From NCBI GenBank assembly GCA_964019135.1, contig OZ025256.1, forward strand, positions 22,637,911 to 22,701,910: a stretch of 64,000 nt of DNA, in the 5' to 3' direction. The translations under genes were made by a program, and so were the position numbers. The stretch's first letter is position 1. Every line of letters starts with the position of its first letter. The DNA comes from Arenicola marina (Eukaryota; Annelida; Polychaeta; Arenicolidae). Positions 45,601 to 59,964 of this stretch are shown piece after piece. The notes beneath the pieces are model-generated. The model was not told the DNA's origin and made no database searches. It saw nothing but the letters and a program-made list of their open reading frames with translations.

Positions 45601-48600
45601 AGTACCATGAAGCCTAGTACCATGAAACCTAGTACCATGAAGCATAGTACCATGAAGCCTAGTACCATGAAGCCTAGTACCATGAAGCCTAGTACCATGA
45701 AGCCTAGTACCATGAAGCCTAGTACCATGAAGCCTAGTACCATGAAGCCTAGTATCATGAAGCCTAGTACCATGAAGCCTAGTATCATGAACCCTAGTAC
45801 CATGAAGCCTAGTACCATGAAGTATATTACCATGAAGCCTAGTACCATGAAGTATATTACCATGAAGCCTAGTACCATGAAGTATATTACCATGAAGCCT
45901 AGTACCATGAACCCTAGTACCATGAAGTATAGTACCATGAAGCCTAGTACCATGAAGCCTAGTACAATGGAGCCTAGTACCATGAAGCCTAGTACCATGA
46001 AGCCTAGTACCATGAAGCCTAGTACCATGAAGTATAGTACCATGAAGCCTAGTACCATGAGGCATAGTACCATGAAGCCTAGTACCATGAAGCCTAGTAC
46101 CATGAAGTATAGTACCATGAAGTATAGTACCATGAAGTATAGTACCATGAATCCTAGTACCATGAAGCATAGTACCATGAAGTATAGTACCATGAAGTAT
46201 AGTACCATGAAGCATAGTATGAAGCCTAGTACCAGGAAGGCTAGTACCATGAAGCCTAGTACCATGAAGCCTAGTACCATGAAGCATAGTACCATGAAGC
46301 CTAGTACCATGAAGCATAGTACCATAAAGCCTAGTACCATGAAGCATAGTACCATGAAGCATAGTACCATGAAGTATAGTACCATGAAGCCTAGTACCAT
46401 GAAGCCTAGCACCATGAAGCATAGTACCATGAAGCAGAGTACCATCAACCCTAGTACCATGAAGCCTAGTACAATGGAGCCTCGTACCATGAAGTATATT
46501 ACCATGAAGCCTAGCGCCATGAAGCCTAGTACCATGAAGCCTAGTACCATGAAGCCTAGTAGCATGAAGTATATTACCATGAAGCCTAGTACCATGAACC
46601 CTAGTACCATGAAGTATAATACCATGAAGCCTAGTACCATGACGCCTAGTACCATGAAGCCTAGTACCATGAAGTATATTACCATGAAGCCTAGTACCAT
46701 GAAGCCTAGTACCATGAAGCCTAGTACCATGAAGTATAGTACCATGAAGCCTAGTACCATGAAGCCTAGTACCATGAAGTATAGTACCATGAAGCCTAGT
46801 ACCATGAAGCCTACTACCATGAAGCCTAGTACCATGAAGTATAGTACCATGAAGCCTAGTACCATGAAGCCTAGTGCCATGAAGCCTAGTACCATGAAGC
46901 ATAATACCATGAAGCCTAGTACCTTGAAACCTAGTACCATGAAGCATAGTACCATGAAGCCTAGTACCATGAAGCATAGTACCATGAGGCATAGTACCAT
47001 GAAGCCTAGTACCATGAAGCCTAGTACCATGAAACCTAGTACCATGAAGCATAGTACCATGAAGCCTAGTACCATGAAGCCTAGTACCATGAAGCCTAGT
47101 ACCATGAAGCCTAGTACCATGAAGCCTAGTATCATGAAGCCTAGTACCATGAAGCCTAGTACAATGAAGCCTAGTACCATGAAGTATATTACCATGAAGC
47201 CTAGTACCATGAAGTATATTACCATGAAGCATAGTACCATGAACCCTAGTACCATGAAGTATAGTACCATGAAGCCTAGTACCATGAAGCCTAGTACAAT
47301 GGAGCCTAGTACCATGAAGCCTAGTACCATGAAGTATAGTACCATGAAGCCTAGTACCATGAGGCATAGTACCATGAAGCCTAGTACCATGAAGCCTAGT
47401 ACCATGAAGTATAGTACCATGAAGTATAGTACCATGAAGTATAGTACCATGAAGTATAGTACCATGAATCCTAGTACCATGAAGTATAGTACCGTGAAGT
47501 ATAATACCATGATATATAGTACCATGAAGCATAGTATGAAGCCTAGTGCCATGAAGCCTAGTACCATGAAGCCTAGTACCATGAAGCCTAGTACCATGAA
47601 GCATAGTACCATGAAGCCTAGTACCATGAAGCATAGTACCATAAAGCCTAGTACCATGAAGGATAGTACCATGAAGCATAGTACCATGAAGTACAGTACC
47701 ATGAAGCCTAGTACCATGAAGCCTAGTACCATGAAGTGTAGTACCATGAAGCCTAGTACCATGAAGCCTAGTACAATGGAGCCTAGTACCATGAAGCCTA
47801 GTACCATGAAGTATAGTACCATGAAGCCTAGTACCATGAGGCATAGTACCATGAAGCCTAGTACCATGAAGCCTAGTACCATGAAGTATAATACCATGAA
47901 GTATAGTACCATGAAGTATAGTACCATGAAATATAGTACCATGAATCCTAGTACCATGAAGTATAGTACCGTGAAGTATAATACCATGATATATAGTACC
48001 ATGAAGCATAGTATGAAGCCTAGTACCATGAAGCCTAGTACCATGAAGCCTAGTACCATGAAGCCTAGTACCATGAAGCATAGTACCATGAAGCCTAGTA
48101 CCATGAAGCATGGTACCATAAAGCCTAGTACCATGAAGGATAGTACCATGAAGCATAGTACCATGAAGTACAGTACCATGAAGCCTAGTACCATGAAGCC
48201 TAGTACAATGAAGCCTAGTACCATGAAGCCTAGTACCATGAACCCTAGTACCATGAAGCCTAGTACCATGAATCCTAGTATAATGAAGTATAGTACCATG
48301 AAGCCTAGTACCATGAAATATAGTACCAAGAAGCCTAGTACCATGAAGCCTAGTACCATGAAGTATAGTACCATGAAGTATAGTACCATGAAGTATAGTA
48401 CCATGAAGCACAGTATGAAGCCTAGTACCATGAAGCCTAGTACCATGAAGCCTAGTACCATGAAGCATAGTACCATGAAGCATAGTACCATGAAGCCTAG
48501 TACCATGAGGCATAGTACCATAAAGCATAGTACCATGAAGCCTATTACCATGAAGTATAGTACCATGAAGCCTAGTACCATGAGGCATAGTACCATGAAG

Positions 48601-51600
48601 CATAGTACCATGAAGCCTAGTCCCATGAAGTATAGTACCATGTAGCATACTACCATGAAGCATAGTACCATGAAGCCTAGTACCATGAAGTCTAGTACCA
48701 TGAAGCTTAGTACCATGAAGCCTAGTACCATGAAGCCTAGTATCATGAAGTTTAGTACCATGAAGCCTAGTACCATGAAGCATAGTACCACGAAGCCTAG
48801 TACCATGAAGCATAGTACCATGAAGCCTAGTACAATGGAGCCTAGTACCACGAAACATAGTACCATGAAGCATAGTACCATGAAGTATAGTACCATGAAG
48901 CCTAGTACCATGAAGCCTAGTACAATGAAGCCTAGTACCATGAAGTATATTACCATGAAGCCTAGTACCATGAAGTATATTACCATGAAGCATAGTACCA
49001 TGAACCCTAGTACCATGAAGTATAGTACCATGAAGCCTAGTACCATGAAGCCTAGTACAATGGAGCCTAGTACCATGAAGCCTAGTACCATGAAGTATAG
49101 TACCATGAAGCCTAGTACCATGAGGCATAGTACCATGAAGCCTAGTACCATGAAGCCTAGTACCATGAAGTATAGTACCATGAAGTATAGTACCATGAAG
49201 TATAGTACCATGAAGTATAGTACCATGAATCCTAGTACCATGAAGTATAGTACCGTGAAGTATAATACCATGATATATAGTACCATGAAGCATAGTATGA
49301 AGCCTAGTGCCATGAAGCCTAGTACCATGAAGCCTAGTACCATGAAGCCTAGTACCATGAAGCATAGTACCATGAAGCCTAGTACCATGAAGCATAGTAC
49401 CATAAAGCCTAGTACCATGAAGGATAGTACCATGAAGCATAGTACCATGAAGTACAGTACCATGAAGCCTAGTACCATGAAGCCTAGTACCATGAAGTGT
49501 AGTACCATGAAGCCTAGTACCATGAAGCCTAGTACAATGGAGCCTAGTACCATGAAGCCTAGTACCATGAAGTATAGTACCATGAAGCCTAGTACCATGA
49601 GGCATAGTACCATGAAGCCTAGTACCATGAAGCCTAGTACCATGAAGTATAGTACCATGAAGTATAGTACCATGAAGTATAGTACCATGAAATATAGTAC
49701 CATGAATCCTAGTACCATGAAGTATAGTACCGTGAAGTATAATACCATGATATATAGTACCATGAAGCATAGTATGAAGCCTAGTACCATGAAGCCTAGT
49801 ACCATGAAGCCTAGTACCATGAAGCCTAGTACCATGAAGCATAGTACCATGAAGCCTAGTACCATGAAGCATAGTACCATAAAGCCTAGTACCATGAAGG
49901 ATAGTACCATGAAGCATAGTACCATGAAGTACAGTACCATGAAGCCTAGTACCATGAAGCCTAGTACAATGAAGCCTAGTACCATGAAGCCTAGTACCAT
50001 GAACCCTAGTACCATGAAGCCTAGTACCATGAATCCTAGTATAATGAAGTATAGTACCATGAAGCCTAGTACCATGAAATATAGTACCAAGAAGCCTAGT
50101 ACCATGAAGCCTAGTACCATGAAGTATAGTACCATGAAGTATAGTACCATGAAGTATAGTACCATGAAGCACAGTATGAAGCCTAGTACCATGAAGCCTA
50201 GTACCATGAAGCCTAGTACCATGAAGCATAGTACCATGAAGCATAGTACCATGAAGCCTAGTACCATGAGGCATAGTACCATAAAGCATAGTAACATGAA
50301 GCCTAGTACCATGAAGTATAGTACCATGAAGCCTAGTACCATGAGGCATAGTACCATGAAGCATAGTACCATGAAGCCTAGTCCCATGAAGTATAGTACC
50401 ATGTAGCATAGTACCATGAAGCATAGTACCATGAAGCCTAGTACCATGAAGTCTAGTACCATGAAGCTTAGTACCATGAAGCCTAGTACCATGAAGCCTA
50501 GTATCATGAAGTATAGTACCATGAAGCCTAGTACCATGAAGCATAGTACCACGAAGCCTAGTACCATGAAGCATAGTACCATGAAGCCTAGTACAATGGA
50601 GCCTAGTACCACGAAGCATAGTACCATGAAGCATAGTACCATGAAGTAGAGTACCATGAAGCCTAGTACCATGAAGGCTAGTACAATGAAGCCTAGTACC
50701 ATGAAGCATAGTACCATAAAGCATAGTACCATGAAGCATAGTACCATGACGCCTAGTACCATGAAGCCTAGTACCATGAAGCCTAGTACCATGAAGCCTA
50801 GTACCATGAAGCCTAGTACCTTGAAGCATAGTACCATGAAGCCTAGCACCATGAAGCATAGTACCATGAAGCATAGTACCATGAAGCCTACTACCATGAA
50901 GCCTAATACCATGAAGCCTAGTACCATGAAGCCTAGTACCATGAAGCCTAGTACCTTGAAGCATAGTACCATGAAGCATAGTACCATGAAGCCTAGTACC
51001 ATGAAGCATAGTACCATGAAGCATAGTACCATGAAGCCTAGTACCATGAAGCCTAGTACCATGAAGCCTAGTACCATGAAACCTAGTACCATGAAGCATA
51101 GTACCATGAAGCCTAGTACCATGAAGCCTAGTACCATGAAGCCTAGTACCATGAAGCCTTGTACCATGAAGCCTAGTATCATGAAGCCTAGTACCATGAA
51201 GCCTAGTATCATGAACCCTAGTACCATGAAGCCTAGTACCATGAAGTATATTACCATGAAGCCTAGTACCATGAAGTATATTACCATGAAGCCTAGTACC
51301 ATGAACCCTAGTACCATGAAGTATAGTACCATGAAGCCTAGTACCATGAAGCCTAGTACAATGGAGCCTAGTACCATGAAGCCTAGTACCATGAAGCCTA
51401 GTACCATGAAGCCTAGTACCATGAAGTATAGTACCATGAAGCCTAGTACCATGAGGCATAGTACCATGAAGCCTAGTACCATGAAGCCTAGTACCATGAA
51501 GTATAGTACCATGAAGTATAGTACCATGAAGTATAGTACCATGAAATATAGTACCATGAAGTATAGTACCATGAAGTATAGTACCATGAAGTATAGTACC

Positions 51601-54600
51601 ATGAAGCATAGTATGAAGCCTAGTACCAGGAAGCCTAGTACCATGAAGCCTAGTACCATAAAGCCTAGTACCATGAAGCATAGTACCATGAAGCCTAGTA
51701 CCATGAAGCATAGTACCATGAAGCCTAGTACCATGAAGCATAGTACCATAAAGCCTAGTACCATGAAGCCTAGTACCATGAAGCATAGTACCATGAAGCA
51801 GAGTACCATCAACCCTAGTACCATGAAGCCTAGTACAATGGAGCCTCGTACCATGAAGTATATTACCATGAAGCCTAGCGCCATGAAGCCTAGTACCATG
51901 AAGCCTAGTACCATGAAGCCTAGTAGCATGAAGTATATTACCATGAAGCCTAGTACCATGAACCCTAGTACCATGAAGTATAATACCATGAAGCCTAGTA
52001 CCATGACGCCTAGTACCATGAAGCCTAGTACCATGAAGTATATTACCATGAAGCCTACTACCATGAAGCCTAGTACCATGAAGCCTAGTACCATGAAGTA
52101 TAGTACCATGAAGCATAGTACCATGAAGCCTACTACCATGAAGCCTAATACCATGAAGGCTAGTACCATGAAGCCTAGTACCATGAAGCCTAGTACCTTG
52201 AAGCATAGTACCTTGAAGCATAGTACCATGAAGCATAGTACCATGAAGCCTAGTACCATGAAGCATAGTACCATGAAGCATAGTACCATGAAGCCTAGTA
52301 CCATGAAGCCTAGTACCATGAAGCCTAGTACCATGACACCTAGTACCATGAAGCATAGTACCATGAAGCCTAGTACCATGAAGCCTAGTACCATGAAGCC
52401 TAGTACCATGAAGCCTAGTACCATGAAGCCTAGTATCATGAAGCCTAGTACCATGAAGCCTAGTATCATGAACCCTAGTACCATGAAGCCTAGTACCATG
52501 AAGTATATTACCATGAAGCCTAGTACCATGAAGTATATTACCATGAAGCCTAGTACCATGAACCCTAGTACCATGAAGTATAGTACCATGAAGCCTAGTA
52601 CCATGAAGCCTAGTACAATGGAGCCTAGTACCATGAAGCCTAGTACCATGAAGCCTAGTACCATGAAGCCTAGTACCATGAAGTATAGTACCATGAAGCC
52701 TAGTACCATGAGGCATAGTACCATGAAGCCTAGTACCATGAAGCCTAGTACCATGAAGTATAGTACCATGAAGTATAGTACCATGAAGTATAGTACCATG
52801 AATCCTAGTACCATGAAGTATAGTACCATGAAGTATAGTACCATGAAGTATAGTACCATGAAGCATAGTATGAAGCCTAGTACCAGGAAGCCTAGTACCA
52901 TGAAGCCTAGTACCATAAAGCCTAGTACCATGAAGCATAGTACCATGAAGCCTAGTACCATGAAGCATAGTACCATGAAGCCTAGTACCATGAAGCATAG
53001 TACCATAAAGCCTAGTACCATGAAGCCTAGTACCATGAAGCATAGTACCATGAAGCAGAGTACCATCAACCCTAGTACCATGAAGCCTAGTACAATGGAG
53101 CCTCGTACCATGAAGTATATTACCATGAAGCCTAGCGCCATGAAGCCTAGTACCATGAAGCCTAGTACCATGAAGCCTAGTAGCATGAAGTATATTACCA
53201 TGAAGCCTAGTACCATGAACCCTAGTACCATGAAGTATAATACCATGAAGCCTAGTACCATGACGCCTAGTACCATGAAGCCTAGTACCATGAAGTATAT
53301 TACCATGAAGCCTACTACCATGAAGCCTAGTACCATGAAGCCTAGTACCATGAAGTATAGTACCATGAAGCCTAGTACCATGAAGCCTAGTACCATGAAG
53401 TATAGTACCATGAAGCCTAGTACCATGAAGCCTAGTACCATGAAGCCTAGTACCATGAAGCCTAGTACCATGAAGCCTAGTACCATGAAGTATAGTACCA
53501 TGAAGCCTAGTACCATGAAGCCTAGTGCCATGAAGCCTAGTACCATGAAGCATAGTACCATGAAGCCTAGTACCTTGAAACCTAGTACCATGAAGCATAG
53601 TACCATGAAGCCTAGTACCATGAAGCATAGTACCATGAGGCATAGTACCATGAAGCCTAGTACCATGAAGCCTAGTACCATGAAACCTAGTACCATGAAG
53701 CATAGTACCATGAAGCCTAGTACCATGAAGCCTAGTACCATGAAGCCTAGTACCATGAAGCCTAGTACCATGAAGCCTAGTATCATGAAGCCTAGTACCA
53801 TGAAGCCTAGTACAATGAAGCCTAGTACCATGAAGTATATTACCATGAAGCCTAGTACCATGAAGTATATTACCATGAAGCATAGTACCATGAACCCTAG
53901 TACCATGAAGTATAGTACCATGAAGCCTAGTACCATGAAGCCTAGTACAATGGAGCCTAGTACCATGAAGCCTAGTACCATGAAGTATAGTACCATGAAG
54001 CCTAGTACCATGAGGCATAGTACCATGAAGCCTAGTACCATGAAGCCTAGTACCATGAAGTATAGTACCATGAAGTATAGTACCATGAAGTATAGTACCA
54101 TGAAGTATAGTACCATGAATCCTAGTACCATGAAGTATAGTACCGTGAAGTATAATACCATGATATATAGTACCATGAAGCATAGTATGAAGCCTAGTGC
54201 CATGAAGCCTAGTACCATGAAGCCTAGTACCATGAAGCCTAGTACCATGAAGCATAGTACCATGAAGCCTGGTACCATGAAGCATAGTACCATAAAGCCT
54301 AGTACCATGAAGGATAGTACCATGAAGCATAGTACCATGAAGTACAGTACCATGAAGCCTAGTACCATGAAGCCTAGTACCATGAAATATAGTACCATGA
54401 AGCATAGTACCATCAACCATAGTACCATGAAGCCTAGTACAATGGAGCCTAGTACCATGAAGCCCAGCACCATTAAGCCTAGTACCATGAAGTATATTAC
54501 CATGAAGCCTAGTACCATGAACCCTAGTACCATGAAGTATAGTACCATGAAGCCTAGTACCTTGAAGCCTAGTACCATGAAGCATAGTACCATGAAGCCT

Positions 54601-57600
54601 CTTACCATGAAGCATAGTACCATGAGGCATAGTACCATGAAGCCTAGTACCATGAAGCCTAGTACCATGAAACCTAGTACCATGAAGCATAGTACCATGA
54701 AGCCTAGTACCATGAAGTCTAGTACCATGACGCCTAGTACCATGAAGCCTAGTACCATGAAGCCTAGTACCATGAAGCCTAGTACCATGAAGCCTAGTAC
54801 AATGAAGCCTAGTACCATGAAGTATATTACCATGAAGCCTAGTACCATGAAGTATATTACCATGAAGCATGGTACCATGAACCCTAGTACCATGAAGTAT
54901 AGTACCATGAAGCCTAGTACCATGAAGCCTAGTACAATGGAGCCTAGTACCATGAAGCCTAGTACCATGAAGCCTAGTACCATGAAGTATAGTACCATGA
55001 ACCCTAGTACCATGAAGCCTAGTACCATGAATCCTAGTATAATGAAGTATAGTACCATGAAGCCTAGTACCATGAAGCCTAGTACCATGAAGCTTAGTAC
55101 CATGAACCCTAGTACCATGAAGCCTAGTACCATGAAGTATAGTACCATGAAGCATAGTACCATGAAGCATAGTACCATGAAGCATAGTACCATGAAGCCT
55201 AGTACCATGAGGCATAGTACCATAAAGCATAGTACCATGCAGCCTAGTACCATGAAGCCTAGTACCATGAAGTATAGTACCATGTAGCATAGTACCATGA
55301 AGCATAGTACCATGAAGCCTAGTACCATGAAGCCTAATACAATGAAGCTTAGTACCATGAAGCCTAGTACCATGAAGCCTAGTGCCATGAAGTATAGTAC
55401 CATGAAGCCTAGTACCATGAAGCATAGTACCACGAAGCCTAGTACCATGAAGCATAGTACCATGAAGCCTAGTACCATGAAGTATAGTACCATGAAGCCT
55501 AGTACCATGAGCTCTAGTACCATGAAGTCTAGTACCATGAAGCCTAGTACCATGAAGCCTAGTACAATGAAGCCTAGTACCATGAAGCCTAGTACCATGA
55601 ACCCTAGTGCCATGAAGCCTAGTACCATGAATCCTAGTATAATGAAGTATAGTACCATGAAGCCCAGTACCATGAAATATAGTACCATGAAGCCTAGTAC
55701 CATGAAGCCTAGTACCATGAAGTATAGTACCATGAAGTATAGTACCATGAAGTATAGTACCATGAAGCACAGTATGAAGCCTAGTACCATGAAGCCTAGT
55801 ACCATGAAGCCTAGTACCATGAAGCATAGTACCATGAAGCATAGTACCATGAAGCCTAGTACCATGAGGCATAGTACCATAAAGCATAGTACCATGAAGC
55901 CTAGTACCATGAAGTATAGTACCATGAAGCCTAGTACCATGAGGCATAGTACCATGAAGCATAGTACCATGAAGCCTAGTACCATGAAGTATAGTACCAT
56001 GTAGCATAGTACCATGAAGCATAGTACCATGAAGCCTAGTACCATGAAGTCTAGTACCATGAAGCTTAGTACCATGAAGCCTAGTACCATGAAGCCTAGT
56101 ATCATGAAGTATAGTACCATGAAGCCTAGTACCATGAAGCATAGTACCACGAAGCCTAGTACCATGAAGCATAGTACCATGAAGCCTAGTACAATGGAGC
56201 CTAGTACCACGAAGCATAGTACCATGAAGCATAGTACCATGAAGTATAGTACCATGAAGCATAGTACCATGAAGTACAGTACCATGAAGCCTAGTACCAT
56301 GAAGCCTAGTACCATGAAGTATAGTACCATGAAGCATAGTACCATCAACCATAGTACCATGAAGCCTAGTACAATGGAGCCTAGTACCATGAAGCCTAGC
56401 ACCATGAAGCCTAGTACCATGAAGTATATTACCATGAAGCCTAGTACCATGAACCCTAGTAACATGAAGTATAGTACCATGAAGCCTAGTACCTTGAAGC
56501 CTAGTACCATGAAGCATAGTACCATGAAGCCTAGTACCATGAAGCCTAGTACCATGAGGCATAGTACCATGAAGCCTAGTACCATGAAGCCTAGTACCAT
56601 GAAACCTAGCACCATGAAGCATAGTACCATGAAGCCTAGTACCATGAAGCCTAGTACCATGAAGCCTAGTACCATGAAGCCTAGTACCATGAAGCCTAGT
56701 ATCATGAAGCCTAGTACCATGAAGCCTAGTACAATGAAGCCTAGTACCATGAAGTATATTACCATGAAGCCTAGTACCATGAAGTATATTACCATGAAGC
56801 AGAGTACCATGAACCCTAGTACCATGAAGTATAGTACCATGAAGCCTAGTACCATGAAGCCTAGTACAATGGAGCCTAGTACCATGAAGCCTAGTACCAT
56901 GAAGCCTAGTACCATGAAGTATAGTACCATGAAGCCTAGTACCATGAAGCCTAGTACCATGAAGCCTAGTACCATGAAGTATAGTACCATGAAGTATAGT
57001 ACCATGAAGTATAGTACCATGAAGTATAGTACCATGAATCCTAGTACCATGAAGTATAGTACCATGAAGTATAGTATCATGATATATAGTACCATGAAGC
57101 ATAGTATGAAGCCTAGTACCATGAAGCCTAGTACCATGAAGCCTAGTACCATGAAGCCTAGTACCATGAAGCATAGTACCATGAAGCCTAGTACCATGAA
57201 GCATAGTACCATAAAGCCTAGTACCATGAAGGATAGTACCATGAAGCATAGTATCATGAAGTACAGTACCATGAAGCCTAGTACCATGAAGCCTAGTACC
57301 ATGAAGCATAGTACCATGAAGCATAGTACCATCAACCATAGTACCATGAAGTATATTACCATGAAGCCTAGTACCATGAACCCTAGTAGCATGAAGTATA
57401 GTACCATGAAGCCTAGTACCATGAAGTATAGTACCATGAAGCCTAGTACCATGAAGCCTAGTACCATGAAGCCTAGTACCATGAAGCCTAGTACCATGAA
57501 GTATAGTACCATGAAGCCTAGTACCATGAAGCCTAGTACCATGAAGTATAGTACCATGACGCCTAGTACCATGAAGCCTAGTACCATTAAGCCTAGTACC

Positions 57601-58312
57601 ATGAAGTATAGTACCATGAAGCCTAGTACCATGAAGCCTAGTACCATGAAGCCTAGTACCATGAAGTATAGTACCATAAAGCATAGTACCATGAAGTATA
57701 GTACCATGAAACCTAGTACCATGAAGCATAGTATCATGAAGCATAGTATCATGAAGTATAGTACCATGAAGCCTAGTACCATGAAGCATAGTATCATGAA
57801 GCTTAGTACCATGAAGCATAGTATCATGAAGCCTAGTACCATGAAGCCTAGTACCATGAAGCCTAGTACCATGAAGCCTAGTACCATGAAGCCTAGTACC
57901 ATGAAGCCTAGTACCATGAAGCCTAGTACCATGAAGCCTACTACCATGAAGCCTAGTACCATGAATCATAGTACCATGAAGTATAGTACCATGAAGCCTA
58001 ATACCATCAAGTATAGTACCATGAAGCATAGTATCATGAAGCCTAGTACCATGAAGCCTAGTACCATGAAGCATAGTACCATGAAGTATAGTACCATGAA
58101 GCATAGTATCATGAAGCCTAGTACCATGAAGCCTAGTACCATGAGGCCTAGTACCATGAAGCCTAGTACCATGAAGCCTAGTACCATGAAGCCTAGTACC
58201 ATGAGGCCTAGTACCATGAAGCCTAGTACCATGAAGCATAGTACCATGAAGCCTAGTACCATGAAGCCTAGTACCATGAAGCCTAGTACCATAAAGCCTA
58301 GTACCATGAAGC
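42669..58312. repeat. 15-bp satellite array C, 15.6 kb, about 1,040 units
   Basis: The largest array of CCTAGTACCATGAAG. Unit types GCCT, GCAT and GTAT form ordered strings that recur: one block of about 1.76 kb is repeated in tandem (about 46885-48645 and 48646-50406), and a block of about 1.26 kb around the AGTATGAAG marker at 51610 recurs at 52867. Two minus frames stay open for more than 5,000 codons because all length changes here are multiples of 3. The right edge fades out at GAAGCAGATGATG. Confidence 0.98.
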
Positions 58313-58642
58313 AGATGATGAAATCTGGTTATAAGGGCGTCTGCAAGGGCGGGTCCAGTGTCGATTTGTTTAAATTATCAGTGTCGAATGTCGATTTTTC
58401 AGATCCTCTGTGTCGGAAATTGGGGGTCGATGTCGATTTTTCAAATGTTCCTGTGTCGCGTGTCGCCATTTACCCCTGACGGACCCCTGCTATAGCAGGA
58501 AAAAGAAGTCGTCCGAACAATGTCTCTTTTATCGCTTGTACTTGATTTGGCTAAAAACAATCCGTTTTTTTACAAAGGACAGTTAGACCTGACCGTAATG
58601 CTCCCAAGAACTTATTGGAACTGTTCGTTGGAGCCCAAAAAA

Positions 58643-58808
58643 AGGGGCGTGTGCAGGAATCCTTGAAAGGAGGGCACAGTGTTTTTTTGACGACCGGGGG
58701 GGGGGGCAAAATTTGAGAAGGGGGGGGGGGGGCACAGATATACTTTAGGGTCTGAAAGGGGGGGCACCTGCCCCCAGTACCCCCAACCCCCCCGCCTGGA
58801 CACGCCCA
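58643..58808. mobile_element. Small G/C-rich TIR element, 166 bp
   Basis: The left end AGGGGCGTGTGCAGG and the right end CCTGGACACGCCCAT are inverted repeats, matching over GGGCGTGT-CCAGG. The core has runs of G (GACCGGGGGGGGG, AAGGGGGGGGGGGG) and a GGCACCTGCCCCC palindrome. It resembles the elements at 10940 and 18854 in plan but has a distinct end motif. Confidence 0.55.
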
Positions 58809-58975
58809 TGTAACTTAATCGTCCAATATGAAATTATTCGAAGATAATCTTCGAAACTATACATATTTCTGCACTTGATACATTGTAAATACTCATTTAA
58901 GATACACGTTGCTGGCCACGGGGTCGCTTGCTTAAAACAAATTAGTAAACAAAATTGTAGAGTACTTGGCCATAG

Positions 58976-59310
58976 GCCTGTGCGCTCCAGGTGTGACGTC
59001 ATGCCAGATCTGTCGTCATGCGTAAGAAACAAATATGAATTGAGTGGTCGCGTGATGCAACTTTATTAGAAAATTAGATCCTTGAAAGATAACTATGGAA
59101 ATTCATATTAGGCATCGTTCTGACAGAAAACACGAAGGTGTTAATAGGTAAGTGATAATTATGAAATTGCCATGCCGTTACCAGCAGACCACGGTTCATG
59201 CCAGATTGTCCACTTTGCAAGCCCTTCGCCTTCTTAAGGCATTTTCACACTCAGTTTGCCGTACAATAACAGGGAACTTAAGGAGAATTAATGCCTACCA
59301 TGCGATGTCG
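58976..59310. mobile_element. Second, diverged copy of the 12828 MITE family
   Basis: GTGCGCTCCAGGTGTGACGT, ATGCCAGATCTGTCG, CAGAAAACACGAAGGTGT, AGGTAAGTGATAA, GGTTCATGCCAGA, CACTTTGCAAGCCCTTCG and TTTTCACACTCAGTTT follow in the same order as in the 12828-13253 element. The left inverted repeat is present; I do not find the right one, so the copy seems truncated or eroded there. Confidence 0.7.
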
Positions 59311-59964
59311 CCACCTAGCGGTTGGGTAACACGTAAAGAAACACACAAACCCCCAGTTAACAAGATATGTTTACGTACGGCCAAAACAGAACTCACTCCG
59401 CCCGGAGCGCCAAGGCGGCGGGGGAGGTGGGGGGGGGGGGGGGGCGTAAGAGCCTGGGTGCACCGTTGTTATGCAACGAGGGAGCACGCGTATGGTCGGG
59501 TGGTCAGCACGCTCGAGTGGCTTGGACGTACGCGTGTGAGCTCCCGAGTGTCCGCCGCACGCTGCCAATGCTTATTATGTTCTTGAGTCTTCTTCAACCA
59601 GAGCAGGGTGCCATGGGTGGGGATCGGAGTGGCTGCTGTACCCGTCATCATCGCTACACAGAACTTCACAAATATATTCCACCATCTGGGAAAAAGCGAC
59701 TCGTAGAGTTCTGGGAAATATGTTGGGGGTGTTCTACGAATCTTAACATAGAATATTTCCATGATATTGGCAGAAAATTTATAATAGTAAGAATATTATA
59801 ATAGAGTTCATTAATGAGCTTGAATGTGTAAATTATACTCAGACTGCATTGCACATGCAGTATCGCCTCACGGTGGGGGGGGGGGGGGGCAATCTGAACA
59901 AGGATTGATGCCATATATAAAGTATTCAGCTGACTCCCCCAGTGTTCGGACCCTCTGTAATATA

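Larger units (their letters stand above)
58313..59964. other. Non-coding spacer with small TIR elements
   Basis: A short segment (about 58338-58500) has repeated TGTCGATTTTTCA phrases between GCAAGGGCGGGTCC and GGACCCCTGC, perhaps another small element. G runs also occur at 59429-59442 and 59874-59889. Open frames are low-complexity or lack motifs. No gene is supported. Confidence 0.5.

Noticed and set aside
42579-58239. Two minus-strand open frames of more than 5,000 codons
   Set aside because: They follow from a stop-free 15-bp repeat read in two frames at once. Two overlapping frames are equally open and no start, domain or splice context supports a gene.
24701-58479. Many + strand open frames of M-K-P-S-T repeats, up to about 1,540 codons
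   Set aside because: They are the same satellite read on the other strand, ended only by recurrent ATGTAG units. Not coding.
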